Source of the DNA: Leuctra nigra
Lineage: Eukaryota > Arthropoda > Insecta > Plecoptera > Leuctridae
Reading direction: 5' to 3'
Assembly (NCBI GenBank): GCA_934045905.1
Contig: OW203762.1
Location: 16,090,345 to 16,154,344 of the forward strand
DNA length: 64,000 nt
The notes below the pieces were generated by a model. It searched no databases and was not told the origin of the DNA. It saw only the letters and a list, made by a program, of their open reading frames with translations. Each line of letters opens with the position of its first letter. Position 1 is the first letter of the stretch. The translations under genes were made by a program, and so were the position numbers. Of the stretch, positions 36,193 to 50,100 are shown in pieces.

Positions 36193-39100
36193 TAATCCAA
36201 TAGGTAGGCGGTTGTAATGAACAAACATGCATTGAATATGGTGATTGCACACGGGGTTCGAATTATATTCATGCAATTGGAGAGCCAAAGGTCACCTCCG
36301 ATCACTGTCAGAGAATCTCGATTCACGTTGTTTTTTAAATTCAAGAAAACTTTTGCGTGCTGTTAATATTCGTCTTGTAATTGGCTAACCATTAATTATA
36401 TATTAAATCGTATACCTCTTCATTTTTGATAATTCAAAATCACAAGTGTACAATGTAAAAACTATTGTAGCTAAACAGCGTATTTGAGGTCGAGCTTTGT
36501 CACAAACAGATCCTGAGTGAGCCAAAATAACAAATATTTCATGAAGTCGTTTGGCGCACATTTTAAGGGCTGTTTCAGGCAAAACACACTGGAGATGTTT
36601 TCGATGCACGCTGTTATGACGTGTTTTACAGTGTAATAAATTGAAGGCTTGATTTGCGTGACTGTGACACCCTGTAAATATTAAATACTATTAGAATTAA
36701 TGAATAAGCGTTTAATAACCTCGTCTCTAGTGGAAGATTCAATCAAAAGACTCAGACTTATCGCTGAAAACATTAACCTTATTCAGTAACACTCTTACCG
36801 CTTTATTCCTCACACAGCCAACAGTATTCCTACATCAATTGACCCAACTGAGCTCGACAAACTTCTTCTAAGTAGTGTATAATTGGAATTGTTTCTCTAT
36901 TAAGGTGTAACACAAGTGAAGTAATTATTTGCTTGTTAGGGCTCGTAAGTATAAACTCAACTTTATCATTCCTTTGTCGTTCTGCAGAGAGGAACAATGT
37001 TAATTGAATTCATGCGGGCTAGGCAGTTTGCTTTCTGGAGCCTTCGTGGAATTTACAATACGAATAAATATGCACTCATTATCTTGCACTCGAGGAACTG
37101 AAATATGTTGATAATTTCCCAAGGATTGGATTATTTTCGGCGTGTGTGTTTGATTGCTCTCTAATCTCGTCTGGGATTTGTGTATGACAATTGTGTAATT
37201 GAGTTATTGTGATGTGAATTGCTTGACGCTTAACTCGTCACTCCTATGTGAAGTATTTACTGATTCAATTATCATTTTAAACTCAACGAGATGTGATGCA
37301 GTCACATGCTCGACGGATTGAAGCCAATTGCATTCATTATTTTATACACAGAATTCAATTTGGTTTAATTTATGACAAATGTGAGGTTTTTACCGAATAG
37401 GTTTGCAATTTATATTAATTTTTGCATATGTAACAATATTGGTAATGAGAATAGGGAGTAATTAAAATGCGAGCTCGTACTGGGATTCGAAACCAGGGCT
37501 TCAGGTTTAGTAACCCAATTAGCACCTGGGAAGTGTTTTTATTTCCCATCCTTGTTTTCAACCATCTTTCTAATCATGAGCTAATAAAATATCAAAGTTT
37601 GTATTCCATAAAATATACTTTAATGTCAGAGAAAAATGTTTACTATGAAAACTTTTATAAACCCAAATAGTGACATCAATTAAAATCATGCTAACAACGT
37701 AGGTTACGATATGATGGTAGAAATAAATACGATACTTATTCACATAAAATAATATCGTATAAGATATTTGCGCCACGAACACAAAGCTTAAAATATACAC
37801 GCCACACGGAAATACTAAACATTTCCAAATTGGACGACGGTTAACATTTATTTTTCACATCATATTTCGCAATAATTGTGAACTCACAAACCATTTGCCT
37901 TAGATTTGTTGAGTGTGCTAACACAGTTACCTCTGAGCTGAGGTAGAAACTTTGAGTTTACGTTCAACGCTAATGCAGAAGTGACGTCTGGAAGAAATAT
38001 TACTTCTGAATAATCAACACATCTCCTGTTTCACACATTTCTTGTTTGTTGACTTTTCATATTTTGCTTAACATGGGAAAGATTTCCTACACTGTGCTGC
38101 TTTACTTTGCAATTTACGCAGCAGCTTGTTAAAAGTAAGAATTTCTAACAAAGTTTCCACACATTTTTATAAACTATAGCTAACTCCTTCAAGTCTCCCA
38201 GGTGATTGATAAACGAAAAGTTGAAGTCTTTTCGCAACTTGTTCAACCAGGAGCACATTTCGCTCGGTGTTTACTGTTGATTGGAGACGAAAGAAAGAAG
38301 AGAAATAAAGAGAAGGAGGTTAAAAAGTATTGCAGTTTTGACATCCGTATTTCTGAAGGATTCATTTTCGTAGGAGTTCTCGGTGGCTGGATCAAAACTA
38401 GAACTGAAAGTATCATCAAGAGGAACTATAAGCAGACGCGGTGACGCCGAATTGCATTACGTCCAAGTTGATACTTGAGAACTTGGACGCTTTTACGACC
38501 TCTGCGAAAGTTTTTCATCTTCATGTTAGGCGGTATTGCACGTGAGAGTAAACACACATAATTTTACTTTGGGGGAAAGAAAAGAGGCAGACGTAGGAAC
38601 TGAGAGTAAATCTTGTAACTCGTCTCCGTGAGTAAATAACTCGGGTGTAATTCTGTGTCTACATAATGCTGCATGCAGGTAGGATGATTGGCGGACGAAG
38701 ATGAAGGAAAGAGAAGTTAGTTTTCGCTTGAGTGCTGTGAGAAATTAGAACCCAGATGTGACTTCAGATCGATCATTGTTTTTGGTTGACGTTGATTGAC
38801 GATTGCAGTTCAATGCCTCTGGCAAAACAATGCCATATTCCTAATCTAAATCAACAACACAAGTGTCTCTTTAAATCGTATAAATTTATATATTTCGCCA
38901 TTTTGTATGATATTTTAAGATTTTAATAAAATTACTGGTTAACTTTCGTTTCAAGAGAGCTTTATTGAACGTCACATATCAAAACTCTTAAGAAGTAGTG
39001 GAAAATGTGCTTTATGAACACATTATAAGTACCTACACGTTTATTATCTTAGTACATCTACTTTTAAAGAACTTGACCTTGTAATCAGTAGACTGGATAA

Positions 39101-40010
39101 TCAGGAACAACTTTACGTGGAATAGTCCATTATTTTCTGAGTCTGTTGCGGTGTCGTCAAATTTAATGTTATATTCATATAATCCTCATTAGAATACAAG
39201 ACATGAAACTTTAGCATTATTCTAAAGCTATTACAAACTTTCCTGTATTAAGGTTTAGTTTTTGCATTCAGGAAATATCTATATGGCTGGAAGGAATATT
39301 GGAAGCAGAGTTTGGAAAATAAACAACCATCTTTTGGCTCAATATTTCGATAGCACGTATGACACGGTACTTACCGCCGTGTTTTCAACAAATCTTGCCT
39401 TTTTATTTCCAGATATCTTAAGAGATCTTCAACCAATCAGGTTCTTTATGTGTTACGAACAACCGCTTTGAAGTTTCTAAGTACCAAAGTTGTACCTTTA
39501 AAACCCCGATGCATTTTTATATACACTTATAATATATTCGGTTTACTATATATTACATTCGTTTTACAATTCAAAACTTTTGAATATTTAAAACTCAAAG
39601 AATTGAACTTGAGATAAAAATAGAGTTTGCTCGGAGCATTTTGCATATGAATAGTTGACGTGGTGTATCATCTCTTGCTATTATATGAAGTCCCAGGAGT
39701 CGGAATGGTATGAGTAAAATACTGCATGTGGGACGTGTGATGTAATGCTTCTTGCTGGGCATGTTCCCGTGGGATAGCAGGACTCATGCAGCGGACACGC
39801 CGCCGTGTCCCATTGCTCCAGGCGCTGCAGTCGTCGTCGTTCTGGACTTGTAAATCAAGCAGCGGGAGTGCAGCGGAAAACCTTGGCTACTTCGGGTTGA
39901 GTGGTTTCATTGGACTCGGTACTGTTTCTCATTACATTACGTCACAATGATGAACTTAGCTGAAATGTGTTTGGATACAGTCTTTTAAGAATGTTCTTTA
40001 AACGAAGATA
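36193..40010. other. Mostly AT-rich stretch without a gene
   Basis: A GC-richer patch lies at 39660-39910. Frames at 36403-36609, 38202-38444 and 39262-39471 have no recognisable domain. A tRNA-like fragment on the minus strand is listed separately. Confidence 0.45.
37466..37535 (-). repeat. Possible tRNA-derived (SINE head) fragment
   Basis: On the minus strand, GGTGCTAATTGGGTT is followed by CCCTGGTTTCGAATCCCAG, which resembles an A-box region and a B box spaced as in a tRNA. The B box has an extra T or a mismatch and the 5' part does not fold clearly, so an intact tRNA gene is unlikely. Confidence 0.3.
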
Positions 40011-40019
40011 AACGAAGAT

Positions 40020-40100
40020 TTTTTTTGTACTTAGACTTATGTTTATGTCTATGTACTTAGATTTATGTCTAAGTCTATGTATACTTAGACTTATGTCTAA
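40020..40100. repeat. Short tandem repeat of ACTTAGAC/TTATGTCT units
   Basis: Repeated ACTTAGACTTATGTCTAAGT-type units occur; each unit is itself palindromic around TTAT. It directly abuts the second CAGAGGTAGAAGG MITE. Confidence 0.85.
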
Positions 40101-40355
40101 GTTCTGGATTTAAGACGTAGAAGGCTGGAAGTCAATTTTCTCTATTTTGCGTTGCCCAATTTTGAAATGATGTAATCAAGCTCTATCAATTGCCATTTGA
40201 CTGAGGTCAACAAATACAGTTATGAAAGTATTATTTACAAAATGACTCATGCCACCAATACAAATATGATTGGATGAAGGCAGAATTACTGTTTTTTTTA
40301 GCTCGCCTCAAGAATAATTGATATGGACTTCCGGGCTTCTACCTCTGAGTTGCAG
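40100..40355 (-). mobile_element. MITE with CAGAGGTAGAAGG terminal inverted repeats, copy 2 (inverted)
   Basis: Its ends are GACGTAGAAGGCTGGAAGTC on the left and GACTTCCGGGCTTCTACCTC on the right, the same family as 35952-36192. The interior ATGAAGGCAGAATTACT is the complement of AGTAATTCTGCCTTCAT in copy 1, fixing the opposite orientation. Confidence 0.8.
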
Positions 40356-43300
40356 AGATGATGAATGATTTCTCGATTATAAATTATGTAAATCTTCGAG
40401 TGAAGGAGTATTATATTCTATAAGGTCACCTTAAGATCTTCAAAACGATATCTTTTACACTTATAAGAAATCAGGAATGAATCAACTGAATGAATGAAAA
40501 TACTTGGTTTTCACGTTTCTATAAATCGTATTATACATTTCTTAAATTCATTTCTCAACTCTTTGCACCTTGTACCACATTAAGAATCTTCACAAACATT
40601 GAAGCTCCTGAAATAGAAAACGACATTCCTTTATGACTTTCCGCTGAAAGTCGACATCATTGTTCTAGAGTACGTAGTTGCACTCTTTTATTGCCACTCT
40701 CCTTGTATCATCTCACATTTTATACCGACTTTAATACACTCCATGCATTCATAAGTTTCTCTTTGAAATTCACAAAGGTAGTAACTCTCCCACCTTCTTT
40801 GTCTAATGATCAAACACGTCGAATTTTCTATTGAATTTTTCAAGACAGAAATCTTTAGAGAGATTCTCTGATGCGCTTTCCTTGTAAACCGTCTATCCAT
40901 GTATTCACTTCGTTGACAAAACACTTCCTCTTTCAAATCTGATTCCAGGCAGCTCATGGACTACCTTTTTCCCGAGGCTATCATAAGTAAGACTCCGACG
41001 ACGCTGAAGCTGTCACAGTGTTGTTATTTCTTTAGCTAACTCTTCAAGGCGTGAAATCACCAACAGAGCCCGTGTTCGCGCGGATAGAACAATGCGTATT
41101 GACAAAATCAAAGGAAACGTATTCTTCTGTAAAAACTGGGGGGGGTTTTCATGGACTTTCCTTAAAGGGCGATCCAAAAATAAAAATGTACACTTCTCTC
41201 TTAAAAAATCAATACCTGTGTACTTTCCTCCTATTCTCTTAAAAAAAATACTGGAGTTGACAAAAGTAGTACTTGATTACTTCGAATAATTGTCAATTGG
41301 AACTGCATTAGATTGAGACTAATATACGTGATTGTTCTGTGTTACCTGTCAAAGTTACAGTAAAATTACTACAGACAATAATAAGGTGGGAATTGTGGAG
41401 GTGCCATGTTAGATATGCAACCCGCAACGCACGAGTGTGTTGTGTGATGCATCATTTGCGTCAACATTGTCGATTGCATTTTCTAACACCTATTAGATGA
41501 ACTGTATAAATATTTAGAAATACATTGTAAATAAGTTTTTTCAACAGCTGAAAGTCGCTGTAAAATGCGTTTTAGACATTCGTCGCAATAAAAAGTGGGG
41601 CTTAATTGGACGGGAATAATGAATGATTATTTATCATAAATCAGAACTCTAAATTAGGTTCATATTATTACTCCAACACTCTTTATCCTGATGACCAATT
41701 TCATATTAAGCATAACTCCCAAATTGCTGTAAAATTCGTCTACAACCAAATTGTTGCATACTCAGACATAAAATAATTGAAATTTCACTTTTACCACGAC
41801 CTTTTCTAATAAGTAATTGGGCAGTTCTGTTGGCGCAGCATATTCCACGTTCAGCATACCACGTGAAATGTCTGAGGGCCAATTATTGGCGGCGCGAGGC
41901 TCTTCCCCTCCCCCTCACACCACCCCCACCCTACACCCGGGGAACCGCACACATCGAAAACTTGCCGAACATTTTGCGTGACAATTCCCCGTTCCGAATG
42001 CATGGGTTTACGGTTATAGTCCCATAAAGCGGAAATAATCCACCAGCTTAATGAGTCTAACATTCAAATTTTCCACCGAAGTAACTGCAATTATTTATGC
42101 ACATATTTTTACGGGACAATAGCAATTTACTAATAGCACACGGGTTCGGGCCCGGACAGACTTTGGGCCCGGGACGAGTTTACTTTCGACGAATTGTCAC
42201 TCCAAATAAAAATTCGCTACTGCATGCTTACTCCCAACGGATCGAAATAGGAATGGTGGTATATCTAATAAATTCAGAGGGTAATATTTTCATGTCAAAA
42301 TGTTGTAATGGGGGGAAATTTGTGTTGGTTTTGTGGCTCTATGATCGTTTAGGTGACAGAATTTGACTTTATTTATCACGGTGACTTATTTGTTGGAGGC
42401 TTTGCATTCACATATCTCTGATTTACGGCGCACCTATTGTGCATTTGTATTTATTTCACTACTTTTTACTTTATGAGGACAGGATTAAACAGGACTTCAA
42501 ACGATTAGTATTTTTTCGAAACCTCGTTTTCAATTTTCACTAAAATAATTTTTAACTCGCTATAAATACCGTTATAGAAACTAGAACAAAGCAAATCCAA
42601 GTCAGTTGAATCTCAACCAATGCAAAAGCTTGCAAAATTCGTTATTTACGAATATGGACAATTATTAGAAAAAGTTTAAACAATATTTACGACATTTAGT
42701 GACATGGAAATTAATACAACCTTTATTAGAATAAAAGAAAATAACAAAAGTAATACTTTCTTTACATACTGAAAACCTCAAAAGAATAAAAGTTTAGACT
42801 AACGTAAGAGTTCTAGCTTTCAAAACTACTTAAGATTTTTAACGTGACACTGTGTTTCTCATTATTTATAGTTCACAGTATAGTAATCAAAAAGTAATAC
42901 AATACCAATTCCCTATCCAGTATAGAAAGTAGATTTAGCAGTTTGCTTGTAAAACAACTTGGAAACAAACTCCTCAATTCCTGGAACGGCCAACAATTTC
43001 CCAGCAAGTGTTGTAATGATTGATTCATTTGTTCCAAACAATCAAGCCATAATACAAAAGCAAGTCACGTGATTTGTTATCTGTCAACTTCCATTCCATC
43101 GACTGCCAATGATGAAACACCCCTCGTAACGAGTTCCCGCTGTGGTAGGTTTCGCTCTTTGTCATTAGACTCTCTAATTAGTACGGCTTATGCTAGTAAT
43201 CATCCCGATGTCTTCCTCTGATTGCTTCCTGCAGAACTTGACTCTGTATCATCTCTTGCTTAGCTCATGCTAATTCATCCCCATTAGCGGTCCAGAGAAG

Positions 43301-43854
43301 AATATTGTAGCTTTCTCTTTCCACCCTATTTCACCCGACGAATTAATCTCGGCCTATTTGTCTCAATTTGTCTGCAGAACTCGCAGAGGATTTTGCGAGT
43401 GAATGCGTTTGAATAATATACTTACGCGATTTAATTTGGTCAAAACGTTGTTGTGTGAAGCGTTGAATGTAGGGGTTGGAACGAACGGTTTAGTGACGCC
43501 CTTCTGCGATTTGATTCAGAGTTTAGTACCAGTTTATTAAGTTATTAGCTTGTAATTCACAAACGCTGCGCACACAAAAGAAATGTTGCTCAAAAGATTT
43601 TATAAAATTCCTTTAGTAATAGGTAATCCATGGCATTAAAAAATGTACATAATTTTACATTCATGATTAAGCAGCTGAAGTGAGATGCTAACAATCTCAC
43701 AACTTTTCTAATTATTTTTCTCGGCTCTTAAGTCCCACAGTAATCAAGGCGTCAAATTGGGGTGATCTCTTTAAGATTACTCAATAAATGTGAAAATGTA
43801 TTCTTAAAAGTAATATAAAAATATAGCTTTATGTGCTTTACAGAATAATTTTAA
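40356..43854. other. Stretch without a confirmed gene
   Basis: It contains GC-richer patches near 41840-42010 and 42130-42180, and a block at 43060-43330 with several homeodomain-type TAATTA/ATTAG motifs. Short frames show no known domain. Confidence 0.4.
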
Positions 43855-45180
43855 ACTAGGAAAACGCTCAGTGTAACGCGTTGATGAGCGAGCACGGGTA
43901 CGTGCAAATTCTCGAACCGGAAATGCGTACACAACGCACAGAAAACATATACATCCATATGGAATTGATTATGATATCAACTTAAAAGTGTATGCTTTTC
44001 ATCGAAACTTTAAAATAGCATCTAAGCACCTGGTTCATAAAGCAAATCAGAATCAATTTTCAATTGGCACTGGAAAACATTCATTTCGATACTTCATTAC
44101 TGACAGATATTAAAAATGTAAATAACTTCATACGTTCTTAACTGATTGGGATGAAATTTTGTAAAATAAGAGACAATATTGGTCTTAATGATCATGCAAA
44201 ATATGAGTTTGATCAGAATTATCGAAGACCGTTTTCATTTTTCAGCCTATCAGGAGATATTTATTTAAATTTTAACCAATGAATCTGAGTAACGCGTTGA
44301 TGAGCGAGCACGGATACGCGCAATACCTCGAACCGAAATTCTGTCTATCGAAAATGTCATTAAAAGCAAATAATTCTAAAATTTCGCCACAGATTTGTAT
44401 AGAAATCTCAAAACATTCCTAAAATATTGGTCCAAATAACCATGCAAAGCTTTAAGTTGATCAATTGAACCTTTATGATTGAACTGTTCCGTGTTAATTT
44501 TCAAAAATCACAGGATCTCCTTCAAAAAATATACCTGAGACCACTCATATGATATAAGTGTGTCTACACAATATCAGATCGACTGTTGAACGGTCATTAT
44601 CAGTTTCATTTGCGTTTGAAAGTTTCTGCTCTAACTACCTTGCCTTGAACTGAAGAGTCGAAGTCGCCGTGAATTTGACAGCCAACACGCTAATAGTCCG
44701 TAAAATGTCAATAACGTTTGGATTTAAACACAGATTAGTATGAAAATTGTCAAAAATGCAGATAATGTTGGACCCAACCATCATGCGAAGTTATAAGTTG
44801 ATCGTTCAATCGGTTATAGTTTAAATTTCTAAAAACACAGGAAAGATGGTTTTAAATTTTAACCAATGGGAGGATTTGGCTGAAACTTTGTTTGATTGGG
44901 TACAATGTTGGGGGTAATGACTTGTCAAAATTTCAATTTGATCAAAACAACCAATCGAAAGTTAATTTTTTTTAAATTTGAACCAATCAATGGATTTCAA
45001 AATAATTAGGGTCTGCAACAATCAGAAATGTTACGTACATGTGTGCAAAATTTCAGCTCGATCGAAGAAAAACTCTGACCTGTATATCGTCAGTAACAGA
45101 AAAAAAAAAAACAAACAAAAAAAAAAACAGAGGTCCGTGCCAAAAGAGCCAAATGGAGACGCTCGCTTCGCTCGCTCAAT
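43855..45180 (-). mobile_element. GAGCGAGC-family element, longest copy, inverted
   Basis: On the minus strand it starts ATTGAGCGAGCGAAGCGAGCGTC (45180 downward) and ends with GCTCGCTCATCAACGCGTTACACTGAGCGTTTTCCTAGT near 43855. A second such 3' end lies at about 44290, so either the 3' part is duplicated or a second copy abuts. It contains the CAAGGCAAGGTAGTTAGAGC segment of the copy at 63441. Internal units (GATCAATTTGAAATTTxGCA..., CCAATCAT...) repeat with decay. No transposase frame is seen. Confidence 0.75.
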
Positions 45181-45289
45181 AATTAACAAATACGTTAAAA
45201 GCAAGTTCAATTGCGTTCAAAATATAGAAAGAAAACAAAAAATAAGAACTAAATAATACTGCTATTTACTTTCGAACATTGCAAAAGTT

Positions 45290-45760
45290 TTGATCAGCAG
45301 AATTCCCTCAAGTTCCCACATTTCTGAACAAACATTTTCAGTTATTACTCACAGCGTTGAAAGTAGGCTCGAAATATTGTGTCATTCGGTTTGTAACATC
45401 CTGTTAGAAATAATCCCTCCTTGTAGGTACGCAATCACCCTGTTCTCTACTACTAATTGTATCCCACAGTATTTGATAGCCACTCTAAGCCATAGCGGAC
45501 GCAATGCGGCTACCATTTGTCAGTCACCCGTTGTAAAATTTGCATCCTTTGATGTATACGCTCATGAAGGGAACGGGATGGGATGTGGAAGGAGATTTCG
45601 GACACGTACAATAGGTCGGCTCGCCGTGGGGTCTGCCATCACGTCAACAAGGCCATTGTTTTCCAAACCCGAGGATTGTTTTCATGACGTCATAGGGGTA
45701 GGGGGGGTGGGAGAGATTTTACAGCATCCACAGATCAGGGTGGGTCTTGTTCAGAGATGA
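45290..45760 (+). CDS. Unidentified 156-codon ORF, doubtful
   Basis: This is one of the longer open frames, in a segment that becomes GC-richer towards its end. The peptide has a Ser/Ile-rich N-terminal half and a Gly/Arg-rich C-terminal part (GMGCGRRFRTRTIGRLAVGS). There is no signal peptide or domain I can name. The frame opens without an ATG at its annotated start. It is probably chance or a remnant. Confidence 0.1.
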   Translation: MISRIPSSSHISEQTFSVITHSVESRLEILCHSVCNILLEIIPPCRYAITLFSTTNCIPQYLIATLSHSGRNAATICQSPVVKFASFDVYAHEGNGMGCGRRFRTRTIGRLAVGSAITSTRPLFSKPEDCFHDVIGVGGVGEILQHPQIRVGLVQR

Positions 45761-45805
45761 ATCTTCCAGGTTGTAGAGTGTGTTGGTTGGGTTTAGTACA
45801 GTTTC

Positions 45806-45827
45806 ATGTCGAAATATATTTCGACAT
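45806..45827. repeat. Perfect 22-bp palindrome
   Basis: ATGTCGAAATA is followed directly by its exact complement TATTTCGACAT. It could be a cruciform, a dimeric factor site or a transposon remnant. No partner copy was found in the window. Confidence 0.9.
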
Positions 45828-46744
45828 CATATTTTTCATAAAGTTTTTTTTTAAATTGAGCTTAGGTTATTCGATGAAACTTCATGCTTCTGTGGCTACA
45901 TATTCTGCAGAAAATATGTAAAATAGCTAAAACTTAGTTAAAATGTTAAAATGTTCAATCAAGATGAAAGTTTGTAATGCCATTAAGATAAACATTCTAT
46001 CATATTTTACACATTTTCATCTCAATCGGCCAAGAACTTAAATAGTATTTGGTTAAATTTAATTAATTTGATTTTTATTTGTAATGAAACATGGGATGGA
46101 TTAAATAAATTGAATATTTATAAAGTATTATGGATTGAAATGACTTTGTATAAAAATCTTACTAACTATTGTACACTGTAATCATCAGCAAAATTATGTT
46201 AACAAGTGTTTAGTAATTTAGTATAGGCACACGTGTCATTGCTCATTATATAAACTCTTTTTCTACTTAAAAGAAAACCATTCCGAAATGTGTTCGGAAA
46301 TATCAAGTCTATTGAGTCCGTCGTCGAATTCGGTGTCGCACGGAGAGAGTCTTCTTCCGGCTTCCCAATGCCGTTGCCGCCGTTGTTTTCATTCTATGTT
46401 ATTGAAGTAGAATAACAATTGAGACTGCATAATTTCTAGAACGGAATATATCTGTTAGAAAATGGAATCACGTGCTCTGTCCGACCAAGAAGTGGAGTTT
46501 CATATCGTGATATGAGTAAAAACCTCCCTCGCGTGCACGAGATGGGATGAAGCGGGAGAGAGTGAGAGAGAAATAGATATAAAACATTGTTATTAGGAAG
46601 AGGAAGATAGAAAGATAGACAGGGTTAGAGTTTAGTGCATCAAAGAACCGGTAGCTTGGATGAGAAGTGAATAGAAAAGCAGCTATTATGTTGTAATTAT
46701 AATATTGAGATTTTGTTTCAGTGGTATCAGGAGACATATTCTAT
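45828..46744. other. AT-rich stretch without a gene
   Basis: Nothing recognised apart from a purine/pyrimidine-biased segment at about 46545-46625. Confidence 0.5.
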
Positions 46745-46845
46745 AGAACTTTTAAGTTCCCGATCCTGTTGGAATTCGATTCCATGCAATGTTAATCTAC
46801 GTGGGCGTGAATAGAATTCCAGAAGGATCGGGAAGTTAAAGGCTT
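46745..46845. mobile_element. AATTCC-rich foldback element, single copy
   Basis: The arms ACTTTTAAGTTCCCGATCCT and the complement of AGGATCGGGAAGTTAAAG face each other around a GTTAATCTACGTGG centre, with GGAATTC in each arm. It is of the same family as 13918-14102. Confidence 0.72.
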
Positions 46846-46999
46846 CAGGTCGAGCTTTAAAGTTCGGATTATTTCGAATTTTTCATACTTCCCGCAGAGT
46901 TTCTATTTACAGGTAAATATTTTTCGTAATTTCTACGAAATCTGGTTCATAATGAATTACATATTGATGACTCTTGGTCCGTCTTTCTAACCAGAATTA

Positions 47000-47178
47000 G
47001 AACTGGTTTTCCTCAGTCAAGAGGCATGCTCAGAATGTGCCCTACTAGACGACGACCAACCTTTCAACCTTCCATTATTTACTATTAGTCATCATTATCT
47101 CCCAATCATTATCTTAATAATTCATCCATCGCCATTAGGTTAGTTCCAGAACTGTTCGATCATCATTAACTCCGCTTA
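47000..47178 (+). mobile_element. 5'-truncated, diverged SINE copy
   Basis: It matches the body of the SINEs at 1187 and 2737 from CTGGTTTTCCTCAGTC onward, through CATCATTATCTCCCAATCAT and TTCATCCATCGCCATTAGG to a degraded tail. The tRNA-like head is missing and mismatches are frequent, so this is an old copy. Confidence 0.75.
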
Positions 47179-50100
47179 GCAATGTGCAATGAAGTCGTTA
47201 GATTTAGATATATTTTTTAAGCCGAGAAAGACAGTGACAAAAGTTATGGAAACTGTACAAATAAAAATCATAGTAAAAAGCATTGATATTGGTGAACAGA
47301 ATTACATATTTTGCCACATGCATTGAGCCAATCTAATGCCAGTGAAAATATGTGTCATCTTTCTCGTCAACAGTGATCTAGTGGCTGTATGTTTACACTC
47401 TGTGTTGGCGTGCCGAATGTCCATTTGCACGGCTGTTCGCCACTCTGCACATTTCCCCTACTGAAACATCCCGGCAAAATCAAGCTAAAGGGAAGTTCGT
47501 ATATAAATACGAATATTTTGGGTAAAAAGAAAACAGTGATCACGCCATCTTTATTATAATTTTTCTGTCTTAAATCAAGTTGATTCAAAAGTTTTTAGAA
47601 AGTTCGTCGTGTCTCTCGTGAATTAATAAAGTCTGCTCTAGCCTTGATATTACCACGCCAATATGTAACTATTCTGTTTGCTGGTGACGGAACGTCCGTT
47701 TCATACTACACTGCTTTAGTGGAAAATAAATCTGGTATATATATTTTGATGAAACACGTACTATATAGTTGTACATAAAGTTTTCAATTTTAAACAATCG
47801 GTCGTAAAAGATTGAATAAAATTCTTGTCCCATATACCTATGCTGTATCTAATTAGATTGTTTAATAGGTTTTTTTAACGACCTACAAAATGATTTTTAT
47901 ACGAGGCAGGGGTTTATTTCGAGTCAAATTTCATGTCATCAAACAGTTTTAAATTCGCATACATTTCATACTCGAAATTCCACGATTCGAGTTTAACATT
48001 ATAACCAAGTAACTAGATGAACCCGAGTTTTGTATTTACCGTTGGCTACACCGAAAACTAATTTCCTATTGATGACCTACATTCATTGTAACATTAAGGT
48101 TATGTCTGATCCAATTATTTTACCAGCCATGTTGTACGATTTGCTCTATTACAGATGATCCTGAGCAAAATTGTGTTGCAAAAACAAATAAAATAATGAG
48201 AGTACCTGGCCCAAGAAGTTTGGAATTAAAAGGGTTAAGAGAATGATTTTTTCTTGTTTTGTTTTATATAAGAAACCAATGACTGTGGTGATAAACATTG
48301 ACATATCAAATATAAAAGAGTACTCAAAGGTAAACACTGGAGATTCAGCTTACTTCAAGCATTATTTTTTTCACATTTATCTTAATTTCAATATTGGTTG
48401 AAAAGTTAAGGCGATATTAAAGGAATCTCCGGTGACTATACCTTCCTCTGGCTCCATTACTGACTACTGTGTAACTAGTTCAGTTCATTATATTTGACAT
48501 TGGGAATAAATATAGAATAAAGGCATGCGGAATCCACGAGCAATCCTCTCGTGATCCTAATACCAGAGTGAGAGAAATGACTTCCATACATTACAGCATA
48601 CAAATTGTCAGTTGACTTTTAATCCCGGTTTATTATTTCTATATCTAAAATGTGTGTTAAACACGACACGTAAGTAATAAATAATCGTCTCCCCCCCCCT
48701 AGCCCCCCCCCCACCCTGTAGTGACATGAAAACCAGCGATTTGACGCTCGGGACGACGCCGCGACGCCGACGCCGACGCCGATTAGATGGCAATATCAAT
48801 GTTCATACAGTTGTTAAATAACCGGAGTACTTATCATGTTCATGATAAATTAGTATGGCTTTTAACGTCCACATTAAAAGTGTGTCAACTTCATGGGTAA
48901 ACATACGTTGACACGAAATATGAGAATATCGCGGTAAATGTTGGCCGAAATAACGAATAAAACATGTTGGAATAATTTATATTTTATGAATATTTTGTTT
49001 AATCGCGGGAAGGGTTTCTGTTGTGAATGTATTAAAGTGGAACGGAATCGCAAAGTTACGGTGTGATTGCGTGAAAACGCAGGGGATTTATGAGGGGAAA
49101 TATTCTGGCCGATCAGTTGACAAACATTGGATTTTCACTGGATTTGTGCCAGTTTATTTTCCATTCCCGATGATTTTCTAACAATTACGAAGACATTAAA
49201 GGGGAATCAACTGGTTGATTCAATTATTCAAAAATTAATAACCAAAGTGTTGGTTGGCTTTGAGTTTATTTCTGAACTAACCTGAGATTTAGTGCACATA
49301 TTCAACAAAAGTTAAGCGTCTCACCAAAATTCATATAAAACAAATCGTACTCTCTAACTTTAGTGTATCATATACGTGCCTCGTATAAGACAATTACATG
49401 CACAGGTTATAATGTAATGATGCAAGATTATGATTTTGAAATTAAGCAATAGTTATATTTGTTTCGATTACTTTTCTCTGTCTATAGGCACCGAGAGTTC
49501 GCCACGAGTGAGAGAAATTAGCAACATTTGTGGGAAGATCGTCAACTGTTTTATTTCTCATTGGCCGTAACCTAGCAACCGATCAGATGTCAACAAATGT
49601 ACTCAAAATATTTCGGAATCAGAACTTAGTCGCGCAAATTAATATTGTGATCAGATTCAGTGAAATTGTGAACACTTTATTATTAATATTTTGTAGGCGA
49701 ATAAACATTAGATAAACATGTGTAAATTTTAAGAATTGATAATGCGTAATATGTGCAGCAACATAACATATAACTGCAGCGACTTGGACGCCTTGCCAAA
49801 AGGTAAGCTTCCTTCCCACAGATTAGGTGGCTCTGTCTGTACTTTTTACAGTGCCATCTGTTGTCTAAACACGCTGCCTATTGGATTCTCAGTAATCATT
49901 TTTAACAAGCATTCAGAAACCCAATCGTTAAAAATGTTGACAAAATTGACAAATTCACAACCTTTTTTAATATTAGATTGAAAGATTCCTTTCCATTTTT
50001 TTTTCTAATTTCAAGTCTGTATAACAAAATAAAATGTCCTCGTCAAAACCAATCACTGTAAGAATGACGACCTTGAATCTTAAAAGTCAAGCCATTTATT

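Noticed and set aside
37466..37535. Intact tRNA gene
   Set aside because: A and B boxes are imperfect and the acceptor stem does not pair; at most a SINE head fragment.
42097..42366. ORF ending in a VLVLWLYDRLGDR motif, superficially like the Sidestep C strand
   Set aside because: The surrounding residues do not fit an Ig domain, codons are AT-rich and no splice sites bound it.
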